DNA of 64,000 nt from Xanthobacter flavus (GCF_017875275.1 NZ_JAGGML010000001.1:4857001-4921000); one strand, 5' to 3'. Positions 6,825-15,534 are shown, counted from the stretch's first letter. Notes: generated by a model from the letters alone, not told the origin. Made by a program: numbers and translations.

Positions 6825-9275
6825 ATGCCCACATTCTCACGAAGCCTCGAACAGTCGCTCCATCGCGCTCTGGCCCTCGCGAACGAACGCCACCACGAGT
6901 ACGCGACTCTCGAGCATCTGCTTCTGTCCCTCGTCGACGATCAGGATGCGGCCGCCGTCATGCGCGCCTGCAACGTCGACATGGAGAAGCTCCGCCGCAA
7001 TCTCATCGAATATGTCGACACCGAGCTGGAGAATCTCGTCCAGTCCGGCTCTGACGATTCCAAGCCCACGGCCGGTTTCCAGCGCGTCATCCAGCGCGCC
7101 GTCATTCATGTCCAGTCCTCTGGCCGCGAGGAGGTGACGGGGGCCAACGTACTCGTCGCCATCTTCGCCGAGCGCGAGAGCCATGCCGCCTATTTCCTGC
7201 AGGAGCAGGACATGACGCGGTACGACGCCGTCAACTACATCTCCCACGGCATCGCCAAGCGCTCCGGCATGTCCGAGAGCCGGCCCGTGCGCGGCGCCGA
7301 CGAGGAGACCGAGACCAAGTCCGGCGACGACAAGCAGAAGAAGGCCGACGCGCTCGACGCCTACTGCATCAACCTCAACAAGAAGGCCCATGAGGGCAAG
7401 ATCGACCCCCTCATCGGCCGCGACAGCGAGATCACCCGCACCATCCAGGTGCTCTGCCGCCGGCAGAAGAACAACCCGCTGTTCGTGGGCGATCCGGGCG
7501 TCGGCAAGACCGCCATCGCCGAGGGCCTCGCCAAGCGCATCAATGACGGCGACGTGCCGGACGTCCTCGCCACCGCCACCGTTTTCGCCCTCGACATGGG
7601 CGCGCTGCTCGCCGGCACCCGCTATCGCGGCGACTTCGAGGAGCGCCTCAAGCAGGTGGTGAAGGAGATCGAGGCCTATCCCAACGCGATCATGTTCATC
7701 GACGAGATCCACACGGTCATCGGTGCCGGTGCGACTTCGGGCGGGGCCATGGATGCGTCCAACCTTTTGAAGCCGGCGCTGGCCTCGGGGTCGCTGCGCT
7801 GCATGGGCTCGACCACCTACAAGGAATACCGCCAGTATTTCGAGAAGGATCGCGCCCTCGTCCGCCGCTTCCAGAAGATCGACGTGGCCGAGCCGACCGT
7901 GCCCGACGCCATCGAGATCCTGAAGGGGCTGAAGCCTTACTTCGAGGACTACCACAAGCTGCGCTACACCAACGACGCCATCAAGGCAGCGGTGGAGCTG
8001 TCGGCCCGCTACATCCATGACCGCAAGCTGCCGGACAAGGCGATCGACGTGATCGACGAGTCGGGCGCGGCCCAGATGCTGCTGCCCGAGGCCAAGCGCA
8101 AGAAGACCATCGGCCTCAAGGAGATCGAGGCGACCATCGCGACCATGGCGCGGATTCCGCCAAAGACCGTCTCCAAGGACGACGCTGAGGTGCTGGCAAA
8201 CCTGCAGACGACCCTCAAGCGGGTGGTCTACGGGCAGAACAAGGCGATCGAAGCGCTCTCCGCCTCCATCAAGCTGGCCCGTGCCGGCCTGCGCGAGCCG
8301 GAGAAGCCCATCGGCTGCTACCTGTTCTCCGGCCCCACCGGCGTCGGCAAGACGGAAGTGGCCAAGCAACTCGCCTCGATCCTGGGCGTGCAGCTCCTGC
8401 GCTTCGACATGTCGGAATATATGGAGCGCCACACCGTGAGCCGCCTCATCGGCGCGCCTCCCGGCTATGTGGGCTTCGACCAGGGCGGCCTGCTGACCGA
8501 CGGCGTGGATCAGAACCCGCACTGCGTGCTGCTGCTGGACGAGATCGAGAAGGCCCATCCGGACCTCTTCAACATCCTCCTGCAGGTGATGGACCACGGG
8601 AAGCTGACTGACCACAACGGCAAGCAGATCGACTTCCGCAACGTGATCCTCATCATGACCACGAACGCCGGTGCCGCCGATCTCGCCAAGGCCGCCTACG
8701 GCTTCACCCGCAGCAAGCGCGAGGGCGACGATTCGGAGGCCATCAATCGGACCTTCGCGCCGGAGTTCCGCAACCGCCTCGACGCGGTGATCCCGTTCGG
8801 CCACCTTCCGACCGAGGTCATCACCCAGGTGGTGGAAAAGTTCGTGCTCCAGCTGGAGGCGCAGCTCGCCGACCGCAGCGTCACCATCGAGCTCTCCGAC
8901 GAGGCGGGCGCGTGGCTGGTGGATCGCGGATACGACGAGCAGATGGGGGCGCGGCCCATGGCCCGCGTCATCCAGGAGTTCATCAAGACTCCGCTGGCGG
9001 ACCTCGTGCTGTTCGGTGCGCTCAAGAACGGCGGCCATGTGCGCGTGGTGGTGGAGGGCGAGGGCAAGGAATCGAAGCTCGGCTTCGAATTCCCCGAAGG
9101 CCCCGTCACCCCCAAGCCGGAAAAGATCGTCCCGGCCCCCGCCAAGCGCCGCAAGCCCGCGGCCAAGGCGAAGGCCCGGCCCACCCCCAAGGGCAAGGGC
9201 CCGAAGGGCGGGCCGGCCGGCGGCTCAGGCCGCTCCGGAAGCCCGGTGCCCAAGCTGCCGCTGGTCAAGGCCTGA
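6825..9275 (+). CDS. clpA: ATP-dependent Clp protease ATP-binding subunit ClpA
   Basis: ClpA is the AAA+ unfoldase that feeds substrates to ClpP. The 816-residue protein has the N domain (residues about 1-145), a first AAA+ module with Walker A GDPGVGKT and Walker B MFIDEIH, and a second with GPTGVGKT and [12 protein letters not shown]. The ATG at 6825 after AAAGAGG gives the classical [10 protein letters not shown]-terminus, although the frame is open further upstream. The last 55 residues or so are a Lys/Pro/Gly-rich basic tail ([20 protein letters not shown]) beyond the normal C-terminus. It follows its adaptor gene clpS and ends before a strong hairpin. Confidence 0.96.
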   Translation: MPTFSRSLEQSLHRALALANERHHEYATLEHLLLSLVDDQDAAAVMRACNVDMEKLRRNLIEYVDTELENLVQSGSDDSKPTAGFQRVIQRAVIHVQSSGREEVTGANVLVAIFAERESHAAYFLQEQDMTRYDAVNYISHGIAKRSGMSESRPVRGADEETETKSGDDKQKKADALDAYCINLNKKAHEGKIDPLIGRDSEITRTIQVLCRRQKNNPLFVGDPGVGKTAIAEGLAKRINDGDVPDVLATATVFALDMGALLAGTRYRGDFEERLKQVVKEIEAYPNAIMFIDEIHTVIGAGATSGGAMDASNLLKPALASGSLRCMGSTTYKEYRQYFEKDRALVRRFQKIDVAEPTVPDAIEILKGLKPYFEDYHKLRYTNDAIKAAVELSARYIHDRKLPDKAIDVIDESGAAQMLLPEAKRKKTIGLKEIEATIATMARIPPKTVSKDDAEVLANLQTTLKRVVYGQNKAIEALSASIKLARAGLREPEKPIGCYLFSGPTGVGKTEVAKQLASILGVQLLRFDMSEYMERHTVSRLIGAPPGYVGFDQGGLLTDGVDQNPHCVLLLDEIEKAHPDLFNILLQVMDHGKLTDHNGKQIDFRNVILIMTTNAGAADLAKAAYGFTRSKREGDDSEAINRTFAPEFRNRLDAVIPFGHLPTEVITQVVEKFVLQLEAQLADRSVTIELSDEAGAWLVDRGYDEQMGARPMARVIQEFIKTPLADLVLFGALKNGGHVRVVVEGEGKESKLGFEFPEGPVTPKPEKIVPAPAKRRKPAAKAKARPTPKGKGPKGGPAGGSGRSGSPVPKLPLVKA

Positions 9276-9293
9276 GCGCGCCGTCGGGCTACC

Positions 9294-9403
9294 GTCATCC
9301 CCCGGCTTGTCCGGGGGATCCACGGGTCGGCCACGCTGGTTCTCAGGTGACCATGCATCCGAACTGCGACGGAGTGGATGCCCCGGACAAGCTTGGGCAT
9401 GAC
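9294..9403. repeat. Inverted pair of REP-like intergenic repeats
   Basis: A unit at 9294-9324 (GTCATCCCCCGGCTTGTCCG and continuing to CCACGG) is itself a hairpin. A diverged copy in inverted orientation lies at 9374-9403 (reads GTGGATGCCCCGGACAAGC on the plus strand). About 50 bases separate them, so the whole block can fold back on itself. A relative occurs at 51888-51910. Such CGGCTTG-CCGG units are a common dispersed repeat type in alphaproteobacterial intergenic DNA. Confidence 0.6.
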
Positions 9404-9415
9404 AGCGCAAATAGC

Positions 9416-9446
9416 AAAAGAGGCGGTCCCATGGGCCGCCTCTTTT
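9416..9446. terminator. Strong bidirectional terminator between clpA and crtZ
   Basis: AAAAGAGGCGG (9416-9426) and CCGCCTCTTTT (9436-9446) are perfect 11-base complements around the nine-base loop TCCCATGGG. The A-tract and T-tract flanking the GC stem make it a canonical intrinsic terminator in both directions, matching its position between convergent genes. Confidence 0.85.
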
Positions 9447-9471
9447 CGTTTCAGGATCAGGAATTGCGCGG

Positions 9472-9978
9472 CTATTCCGCGGGCTCGCTGTTCTTGAGGC
9501 TGCCGCCGTGCAGCTTCTTCAGCTTGGCCTTCAGCGCGGCCGGCGGCGGCGCGTAGATGAAGCCGAAGGACACACAGCCCTCCTTGCCCTCCACCGCATG
9601 ATGCAGCCGGTGCGCCTGCACCAAGCGCTTGAGATAGCCGTTGCGTGGCACGTAGCGGAACGGCCAGCGCTGATGCGTGATGCCGTCGTGGACGAAGAAA
9701 TAGAGGAAGCCGTAGACGGTCATCCCCACGCCCACCCACAGCAGCGGCCCACCGTTGCGATAGAAATAGATGAGCAGGATGGCGATGCCGGCGAACACGA
9801 CGGCGTAGAGGTCGTTGCGCTCGAACAGGCCCTCGCGCGGCTCGTGGTGCGATTTGTGCCAGCCCCAGCCCCAGCCGTGCATCACATATTTGTGGGCCGC
9901 CCACGCCACGCCTTCCATGGCGGCGACGGTGAGGAGCACGATCGACGTGTTGACGAGAAAGGCGAGCGTGTTCGACAT
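9472..9978 (-). CDS. crtZ: Beta-carotene hydroxylase
   Basis: CrtZ adds 3-hydroxyl groups to the rings of beta-carotene, giving zeaxanthin, in the inner membrane. The 168-residue protein has four membrane-spanning stretches and the non-haem di-iron histidine clusters of the fatty acid hydroxylase superfamily: HKYVMH, HKSHHEP, HDGITHQ and HRLHH. Length and motif spacing match bacterial CrtZ. No other carotenoid gene touches it, but a GGPP synthase and an IPP isomerase are present at 49.6-51.9 kb. Zeaxanthin glycosides are known pigments of Xanthobacter, consistent with the suggested lineage. Confidence 0.93.
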   Translation of the reverse strand: MSNTLAFLVNTSIVLLTVAAMEGVAWAAHKYVMHGWGWGWHKSHHEPREGLFERNDLYAVVFAGIAILLIYFYRNGGPLLWVGVGMTVYGFLYFFVHDGITHQRWPFRYVPRNGYLKRLVQAHRLHHAVEGKEGCVSFGFIYAPPPAALKAKLKKLHGGSLKNSEPAE

Positions 9979-10122
9979 GGTTCTCCATCCGCTGCGACAG
10001 TGCGGGTTACGTCGCCGGCCTGTCGCGGGCCTCGTCCTTATACAGCATCACCCGCCCCATGGCGCACTGTGCGAGATCAACTCGATGAACGGCGGCCGCT
10101 TGGGTCGTCTTCGGAGCCCACC

Positions 10123-10503
10123 ATGAGCATTGACCGCAAGAAGACATTTCCGCCGGAAGAGGTGATTGCCCACCTCGCCGCCGAGCTGCCGCACTGGCGC
10201 TACGAGGACGGCTGGATCAAGCGCACCTACAAGACCAACAGCTGGAAGGGCACGCTGATGGTTATCAACACCGTCGGCCATCTGGCGGAGGCGGCCTGGC
10301 ACCATCCCGACCTCACCGCCTCCTACGCCTGGGTCGAGGTGCGCCTGCAGTCCCACGACGCCAAGGGCATCACGGTGCGCGATCTCGCGCTGGCGAAGAA
10401 GATCGAGGAGGTGGTGCAGTGGCAGCCCGGTGCGGCGGAAGACTCGCCGCTGGAAGGTACGCCGCAGCACGATCTGCGCTTTTCCTACATCAAGTACGAC
10501 TGA
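10123..10503 (+). CDS. 4a-hydroxytetrahydrobiopterin dehydratase (pterin-4a-carbinolamine dehydratase)
   Basis: The 126-residue protein belongs to the PCD/DCoH family, which dehydrates 4a-hydroxy-tetrahydropterins and recycles pterin cofactors. The signature is visible in EAAWHHPDL (catalytic paired histidines), SYAWVEVRLQSH, and the following TVRDLALAKKIE. The ATG at 10123 after GGAGCCCACC is chosen over the longer open frame because it starts where family members start. No phenylalanine hydroxylase is nearby. The H4MPT biosynthesis operon 1.1 kb downstream suggests, but does not prove, a link to methanopterin-type pterins. Confidence 0.9.
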   Translation: MSIDRKKTFPPEEVIAHLAAELPHWRYEDGWIKRTYKTNSWKGTLMVINTVGHLAEAAWHHPDLTASYAWVEVRLQSHDAKGITVRDLALAKKIEEVVQWQPGAAEDSPLEGTPQHDLRFSYIKYD

Positions 10504-10533
10504 TCCCGGCGCGCTCCTTGCTTCGGGTGGGGC

Positions 10534-11598
10534 ATGGAGGCGCGTGTGTCCGTAACCACCCCAGACGCTGACGGCATCGAAGCGCCGCCCGACGACTCCG
10601 CCGCCGTTTTGGCGCCGGTGCTCGATTTCTCGGGCGCCGTCCGCTTTGATCCCGCGCGCATCATGGAAGGAGAGGTGGGTGAAGGGGAGGGCGCTCCCGC
10701 CTCCGCCAGATGTGCCGCCCTCCTGACGGATCATTCCTTCGGCGATGTCGCCCGCTTCTTTCCCGATCGCCCGACGGCGTGGCGCGCGGCGGTCGAGACC
10801 ATCCGTCTCCACCACCGCACGACGGGACGGCCCAAGCGGCGGGAGATTATTGTCGTCTCCGACAATCCGCGTCTCCCGCTGGCGCCGGATGCGGGCGTGC
10901 GGCGCATCCCGGAGGAGGAAGCCGCCATCGAAGCCGCCATGGGGCCGCAGGTAGCGGCGCTGCTGCTCTCGCCTGCCTCCATCGACGCCGGCCTGCGCTT
11001 CCTGCCGGGATCCATCCTCGCGACGGCGCGCCAGATGGCGGATGAGTATGGCGTGGTGCTGCTGTTCGACGAGACCGATGCCGGCCTCGGCCGCACCGGC
11101 ATGGCCTTCGCCCACGAGTGGCGCGGCGTGGCGCCGGACGTGATGGTGATCGGCGATCTGTCGGGCGGTGCCGAGGACGGGGAGGGCTCCTCCGCGCTGG
11201 TGCTCGGCGCGCGTCTGGCCCGCAGCCTGCCCTCCGGCCTGCCGCTACTGGATGAGGATGCAACCGCAGGTCTGCTGTCCGTCCTCGCGGCCGCCTTCGC
11301 CCCCGGCTTCGAGGCACGGGTGCAGGAACTGGGCTGGAAACTGGAGGATCGGCTTGCCACCCTGCGCTGGCGCCGTCCGGACCTGTTCTCGGATACAGCG
11401 GGCACCGGCCTCGTTCAGGGGCTGGTGTGTGCAGGGCCCGCCCCACCTCTGGCGGAGGCTCTGGCCGGGCAGGGGCTTCTCGTCCGGCCCGTAGGCAACG
11501 TCCTTGCCCTGCTGCCGCCGCTGACCGTGACCGAGACGGAGATTGCAGCGGCGGGCGACATCCTCGACGCGGTGGCGGCCACACTCACGCCCGCCTGA
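10534..11598 (+). CDS. Class III aminotransferase-like protein lacking the PLP lysine
   Basis: The 354-residue product aligns by eye with class III (ornithine/acetylornithine-type) aminotransferases: GVVLLFDETDAGLGRTGMAFAHEWRGVAPDV corresponds to the family's Asp-containing FDE-Q-G-GRTG core, given here only as a description of its positions 167-197. In active enzymes the next segment is TxAKALGGG with the Schiff-base lysine; here it reads VIGDLSGGAED, so the lysine is replaced by aspartate. The downstream phosphate-binding Thr motif and the N-terminal Gly-rich cofactor loop are also not recognisable. It is therefore probably a non-catalytic relative. It begins 30 bases after the dehydratase gene and is convergent with the H4MPT operon. 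Confidence 0.75.
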   Translation: MEARVSVTTPDADGIEAPPDDSAAVLAPVLDFSGAVRFDPARIMEGEVGEGEGAPASARCAALLTDHSFGDVARFFPDRPTAWRAAVETIRLHHRTTGRPKRREIIVVSDNPRLPLAPDAGVRRIPEEEAAIEAAMGPQVAALLLSPASIDAGLRFLPGSILATARQMADEYGVVLLFDETDAGLGRTGMAFAHEWRGVAPDVMVIGDLSGGAEDGEGSSALVLGARLARSLPSGLPLLDEDATAGLLSVLAAAFAPGFEARVQELGWKLEDRLATLRWRRPDLFSDTAGTGLVQGLVCAGPAPPLAEALAGQGLLVRPVGNVLALLPPLTVTETEIAAAGDILDAVAATLTPA

Positions 11599-11604
11599 GC
11601 GGCC

Positions 11605-12324
11605 TCAGGCGAGGACCCGCCCCGCCAGCGCCTCACGCACGGCGGCTAGGCGGAGCGGATCGAGCGCGCTCGTCCGCCCCTCGGCGCAGAGCGCGCCGCG
11701 GAAGCCGAGATAGTGCGGCCGGAGCGCCGCCAGCGGGGCGATATCGGCGACCTTCAGCGAGCCCGCGAGGCCGGTGAGGAGCCTTTCGGCCCGCGCGGTC
11801 GCGACGAAACGGGCCAGGGTCTCCACGCCCATGTGAGCGAGAAGCCCGCCGGCCGCTTTGTCCGCCGTGTCCAGCATCACGCCATGGAAGCCGGCGGCGG
11901 CGAACAGCGGCACCACGGCGAAGTCGGGGGCCTGATCGGCGAAGAGGACGGCGATCAGGCGCGTCTCGCGGGCGAGGGGGCGAAGGGCGTCGAGCACCGG
12001 CGGCAGGCGGGCGCCATCGCCGAAGGCGAAGCCGATCTTCACCAGCGGTACGCCGGTTGCGGCGGTGCGCTCGGCGGCGGCGCGCAGAAGGTCCGGGTCG
12101 AGCGGGTGGTCGCCGACCGTGGCACTGAGGCTGCCGGGCGCGCCGGCCGCGCGCCACAGGGCCACCGCCTCGCTCAGCGCGTCCGGCGCCCATGCGCCCA
12201 GCGCGCCCTCGGCGGGGTTCTTGAGATCGACGATATCGACGCCCGCGCTCAAGGCCACGCGCATCTCGTCGAGGGTCGCCACGGAAGCCAGAAGGCCCGG
12301 ACGGGTCGGAACGTGCGCCGTCAT
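11605..12324 (-). CDS. MfnB-like (5-formylfuran-3-yl)methyl phosphate synthase family (DUF556), H4MPT/methanofuran pathway
   Basis: The 239-residue product belongs to the family of archaeal MfnB, which condenses two glyceraldehyde-3-phosphates into a furan phosphate for methanofuran. A TIM-barrel-like pattern is seen with VDIVDLKNPAEGALGA (Lys35), LVKIGFAF and GVMLDTADKAAGGL, whose Asp and Lys four residues apart match the catalytic pair of MfnB. The last gene of a minus-strand operon, its ATG (12322-12324) overlaps the upstream DUF447 stop as ATGA. Homologues in methylotrophic bacteria are essential for H4MPT-linked C1 oxidation. The exact bacterial product is inferred. Confidence 0.85.
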   Translation of the reverse strand: MTAHVPTRPGLLASVATLDEMRVALSAGVDIVDLKNPAEGALGAWAPDALSEAVALWRAAGAPGSLSATVGDHPLDPDLLRAAAERTAATGVPLVKIGFAFGDGARLPPVLDALRPLARETRLIAVLFADQAPDFAVVPLFAAAGFHGVMLDTADKAAGGLLAHMGVETLARFVATARAERLLTGLAGSLKVADIAPLAALRPHYLGFRGALCAEGRTSALDPLRLAAVREALAGRVLA

Positions 12325-12890
12325 GAGGCGGCCCGCGCGCGGTGATCGGCGATGGTCTCGCACAGCCAGTCCCACGCCTCGCGCTCGGCCGGGCCAGCGG
12401 TCTTGTCGATGGCGATGGAGAGGTAGTTCATCTCCCGGTCCACGCGGTCCGGGTCCATCATGTGCAGGCGCGAGACGAGGATGGCGCCTTCCAGTACCGC
12501 CGCCACGGCCCGGTTCAGGCCGAGGAAGGACGCATGGGTCTCGCGGTGTATGGTGCGGCAGAAGAAGCGCGGGCGGGTGGGGTCGTCCTCCATGCGCACC
12601 ACTTCCACCTCGTCATGGGCGAGGCAGTCGGCAAGGCGCGCAGCGCCGGGGATGCGGGTGGCGGGAACGGTGGGCCAGGAGCGGTGCCGGCCGGTGATGC
12701 AGCCGGCAAAGATGCGGGCGTCGTCGGAGAAGTTCACCACGCAGCTCTTCGCCGCCGCCAGATTGTCCAGCGTGCGGGAGGGGCGGAAGGGCTGGAGCAG
12801 ATAGCCGCCTTCCACCACGCTCGCGCCCATGGGGGCGATGTGCGCCTCCCCGGCGGGCGAGACGGTGGTGACGATGGTCTCCCGGATCAC
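12321..12890 (-). CDS. DUF447 family protein of the H4MPT cluster
   Basis: This 189-residue protein starts RETIVTTVSPAGEAHIAPMG after an initiating GTG and has the split-barrel flavin-binding look of DUF447 proteins, which are found in methanogens and H4MPT-using bacteria (FRPSRTLDNL, SCVVNFSDDARIFAG, CRTIHRETHASFLGLNRA). The GTG at 12890 overlaps the stop of the upstream gene (GTGA), and its own stop overlaps the start of the MfnB-like gene (ATGA), so translation is likely coupled. The open frame continues upstream inside the neighbour, but only this start fits homologues. The biochemical function is unproven. Confidence 0.85.
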   Translation of the reverse strand: MIRETIVTTVSPAGEAHIAPMGASVVEGGYLLQPFRPSRTLDNLAAAKSCVVNFSDDARIFAGCITGRHRSWPTVPATRIPGAARLADCLAHDEVEVVRMEDDPTRPRFFCRTIHRETHASFLGLNRAVAAVLEGAILVSRLHMMDPDRVDREMNYLSIAIDKTAGPAEREAWDWLCETIADHRARAAS

Positions 12891-14308
12891 GCGCTGTCGC
12901 CTTTCTTCTTTGCGGCAGAAAGCGTCGAGCCCGCTTCCTTGAATGTCAACCGATGGGCCTCCTCGGCGCTGCCGCCGGTCTCTCCCGCGACGCCCCATTT
13001 CAGCGGCTCGTCCTGCGCATAGCGCTTGCCGAGGTGGTGGGCGATCTCCGCCCGCGCCGTCTCCACGCCGAGATAGAAGGCGTGCGCGCCGTCGTCCTCC
13101 ACCTTGAGATGGGGGAAGAGGGCGAAGGGGTCCGCCGCCACATGGTGGCCGTCGCGGTTGTAGACGTGGATGCCCTCTTGCGTCACCTCGATGCGGAAGT
13201 TGCGGTCGGCCACCGTCGAGGCGAGCCGCGCAACCTCCTCCGGCGTGGTGGAAAAGGGGCGCCGGTCGCGCAGCGCCATCAGCCCGCCGCCGAAGCCCTG
13301 GGGCAGGGCGCCCGCCTCCCGCGCGGCGTAATATTCCCGTCGCGCGCGATCGAACTCGCGCACCGCCGTGCGGCAATGGGGGCTGACCTGCACCGCGAGC
13401 ACGGCATTGAGCCGCAGCTCGGAGATGATGCCCATCAGCAGCGCGTTCATGCCGGTGGTGTCGGCGTCGGTCAGTTCGGTGACGTTGCCGATGCCCATCA
13501 GGATGGGAATGTCCGGCTTCAGTCGCCGCAGCTCCGCATAGCGCACGAGCGATGCCGTGAAGCCCAGATGGATGGGATCGAGGATCGGATCGGCGAGGAA
13601 GGGCCGGCCAGACGCCTCGCAGGCCTCGATGGCGCGGAGGAGTGAGGCGAGATCGCCGGCCTGCGCCGGCACCAGCACAGGCACGGCGGGGCCTTCATCC
13701 GCGATGGCGAGATTGGTCTCGTTGAGGCTGAGGAGATAGTCCGCACCCGCGCGGGTGCCGCGACGCAGTTCCTCCGGGTCGAAGCTGTCCACGCTCACCT
13801 TGAAGCCCTCCGCCTTGAGGGCGGCAATGGCCTCCTCCAGATGCGGGAAGGGCTGGTCCGGCAGGGCGCCGAGGTCGATCACGTCCGCGCCCTCGCCCCT
13901 CAGGAAGCGGGCGCGTTCCAGCAGTTGGGGAATGGTGAGGCGGGTCGCGTCCACGAGCTCGGCGAACAGCGTCACGTCGTGGCGGTCCAGGGGCACGTTG
14001 CGGCCCTTGCCCCGGCCGAAATAGGCCGGCAGGTCCGCCGCCTCGTCAGGCCCGCGCTCGAACGGGAGCCCGAAGCGGACGGCGAGGCGTTCAAGGTCGC
14101 CGCGGAAGCGGCCGGGCATCAGCACCTTGTCCGTGCCCTCGGGAAGCTTGAGGCGCCGCTCCACGATCTCCGCCGTCATCAGCGCCGCGACCTTGACGCC
14201 GATGTTCACCACCACCGGCTCCAGCGTCCCGTCCGCCAGTTCCTCGGCGATGCGGCGGATGCGGGGCTCGGCCAGCGAGCCGGTGACAAGGGCGACGCGC
14301 TCGGCCAT
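12887..14308 (-). CDS. Dihydropteroate synthase-like protein of the H4MPT cluster
   Basis: The protein has 473 residues. The first 140 form a family-specific domain (VALVTGSLAEPRIRRIAEEL onwards); the middle is a TIM barrel related to dihydropteroate synthase, with ADVIDLGALPDQPFPH, KVSVDSFDPEELRRG, FLADPILDPIHLG and PILMGIGNVTELTDAD. It matches the archaeal dihydropteroate synthase-related family (MJ0107 type) thought to join a pterin to an arylamine during H4MPT synthesis. Canonical folate DHPS is about 280 residues, so this is not folP. It lies three bases after the flavoprotein gene and overlaps the DUF447 gene. Confidence 0.87.
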   Translation of the reverse strand: MAERVALVTGSLAEPRIRRIAEELADGTLEPVVVNIGVKVAALMTAEIVERRLKLPEGTDKVLMPGRFRGDLERLAVRFGLPFERGPDEAADLPAYFGRGKGRNVPLDRHDVTLFAELVDATRLTIPQLLERARFLRGEGADVIDLGALPDQPFPHLEEAIAALKAEGFKVSVDSFDPEELRRGTRAGADYLLSLNETNLAIADEGPAVPVLVPAQAGDLASLLRAIEACEASGRPFLADPILDPIHLGFTASLVRYAELRRLKPDIPILMGIGNVTELTDADTTGMNALLMGIISELRLNAVLAVQVSPHCRTAVREFDRARREYYAAREAGALPQGFGGGLMALRDRRPFSTTPEEVARLASTVADRNFRIEVTQEGIHVYNRDGHHVAADPFALFPHLKVEDDGAHAFYLGVETARAEIAHHLGKRYAQDEPLKWGVAGETGGSAEEAHRLTFKEAGSTLSAAKKKGDSA

Positions 14309-14311
14309 GGC

Positions 14312-14890
14312 TCAGGCCGAGACGGGGGACAGGGCGGCCAGCTCGGCGCGGCGGCGGGCAATGGCGAGACGCAGCTCCTCCAGCGTCTCGGCCACCACGG
14401 TATCGTCGAAGGTCTTGAGCTTCGCGGTGTTCTCGAGATCGATGCGGCGCGGATAGACCGGCACCGGGCCTTCCGGCGCCATGGTGATCATCTCCGGCTG
14501 GCTGTCGCAGGCGAACACGATGCAGGCCACCCGGCACTTGCCGGCCTGGGCGAAGCAATTGGTGACGAGCGTATCCGAAATGCCGTGCACCGCCTTGGCC
14601 ACGGTGTTGGATGAGGCGGGCGAGACGACGAGGGTGTGATACTCGCCGTGATAGAAGCGGCCGACGGAGGCGGAGGAGGCCGAATTGTCGCGGAACACCT
14701 GCGTCTGGGCGGGCAGAGGTTCCTTGTCCTGCTTGTACATGCGCAGCACTTCGTCCGCCGCGTCCGAGATGAACAGGTCCACGTCCTGAAGCTCGCGGAT
14801 GATCTCGATGCTCTCGGTGAAATAGTGCCCCGAGCCGGTGAGGGCCCAGGCCCAGCGGGGCGGCTTCTTGCTGGAACGGGTCTCGCTCAT
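14312..14890 (-). CDS. Flavoprotein, DmrX/AfpA-like dihydromethanopterin reductase candidate
   Basis: This 192-residue protein has the FMN-binding HFCD/flavoprotein fold: WALTGSGHYFTESIEII at the N-terminus, VVSPASSNTVAKAVHGISD, then LVTNCFAQAGKCRVACIVF. It resembles archaeoflavoprotein AfpA and the dihydromethanopterin reductases DmrB and DmrX, which reduce dihydromethanopterin to H4MPT. The ATG at 14890 overlaps the kinase stop codon (ATGA). Its position inside an H4MPT operon supports the reductase role; the substrate is inferred. A Cys pair in CFAQAGKC could hold a metal or disulfide. Confidence 0.8.
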   Translation of the reverse strand: MSETRSSKKPPRWAWALTGSGHYFTESIEIIRELQDVDLFISDAADEVLRMYKQDKEPLPAQTQVFRDNSASSASVGRFYHGEYHTLVVSPASSNTVAKAVHGISDTLVTNCFAQAGKCRVACIVFACDSQPEMITMAPEGPVPVYPRRIDLENTAKLKTFDDTVVAETLEELRLAIARRRAELAALSPVSA

Positions 14891-15534
14891 GATCGGCGTC
14901 GGCCTTCTTGGTTTTCCTCGATGCCCTGCGGTGGGGGCGGTTCGAGCACCCGGTCCAGCAGCGCCCCGTCGTCTGCGGGGATGAGGACAATATCGCCAGA
15001 ATAGCCCAGTGCCATGGTCGCAAAAGCCGCATCCACGAGCCCCTGCCTCGACCACGCAGCAAGGTCACGGGCGCGGTCTGTGCTCGTCGGCACGGCGACG
15101 CCCGGTGCTTTGACCAGAACAAGGCGCTCGGCGGCAAGGCGGGCCGCGAGCCACAATGCCAGGCTGTCGGAGGTCACGTCCCAGCCTTGTGGGATGTCCG
15201 GCGCATCGAGGGTCATGGCGGCGGGCAGCCAGAGGGCCGTGCCGCCGCCGGCTGACGTTAGGTCGGCCAAGGTCCGCACGGGGAACAGCGCGGGCGCGAT
15301 GTCGAGGAAGGCGTGGCCCATCTGCTCCATGGCGAGAATCGCCATGCGATGGGCTGCCCCATCGGAAAGGGCCATCTGCGGCTGCATCACGCGGACCTGA
15401 TCGGCCAGCGCCCCGCCGCCCGGCACCAGAACCACCCCCGGCCGGCCGCACATGCGTTCGAGCAGGCGGCGGGGCGGCCCCGTCCGCGTCAGGCTTCCGC
15501 CGATCTTCACGACAATGGTCACGCTGGAGCCCAC
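14887..15534 (-). CDS. Amino acid kinase-family protein, MfnE-like, of the H4MPT cluster
   Basis: The first gene of the H4MPT operon encodes 215 residues of the amino-acid-kinase fold: VVKIGGSL near the N-terminus (phosphate-binding Lys and Gly), VVLVPGGGALAD, WDVTSDSLALWLA and RLVLVKAPGV. The short form matches archaeal MfnE, which phosphorylates an aminomethylfuran phosphate, and kinases found in methylotroph C1 clusters. The start is GTG at 15534; an in-frame GTG at 15522 is an alternative. The 200-base region upstream probably holds the operon promoter, divergent from the cytochrome c gene. Confidence 0.82.
   Translation of the reverse strand: MGSSVTIVVKIGGSLTRTGPPRRLLERMCGRPGVVLVPGGGALADQVRVMQPQMALSDGAAHRMAILAMEQMGHAFLDIAPALFPVRTLADLTSAGGGTALWLPAAMTLDAPDIPQGWDVTSDSLALWLAARLAAERLVLVKAPGVAVPTSTDRARDLAAWSRQGLVDAAFATMALGYSGDIVLIPADDGALLDRVLEPPPPQGIEENQEGRRRS

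Noticed and set aside
6837-9038. A 733-codon minus-strand frame opposite clpA
   Set aside because: Antisense shadow of a highly conserved gene; no ribosome site and no recognisable domain.
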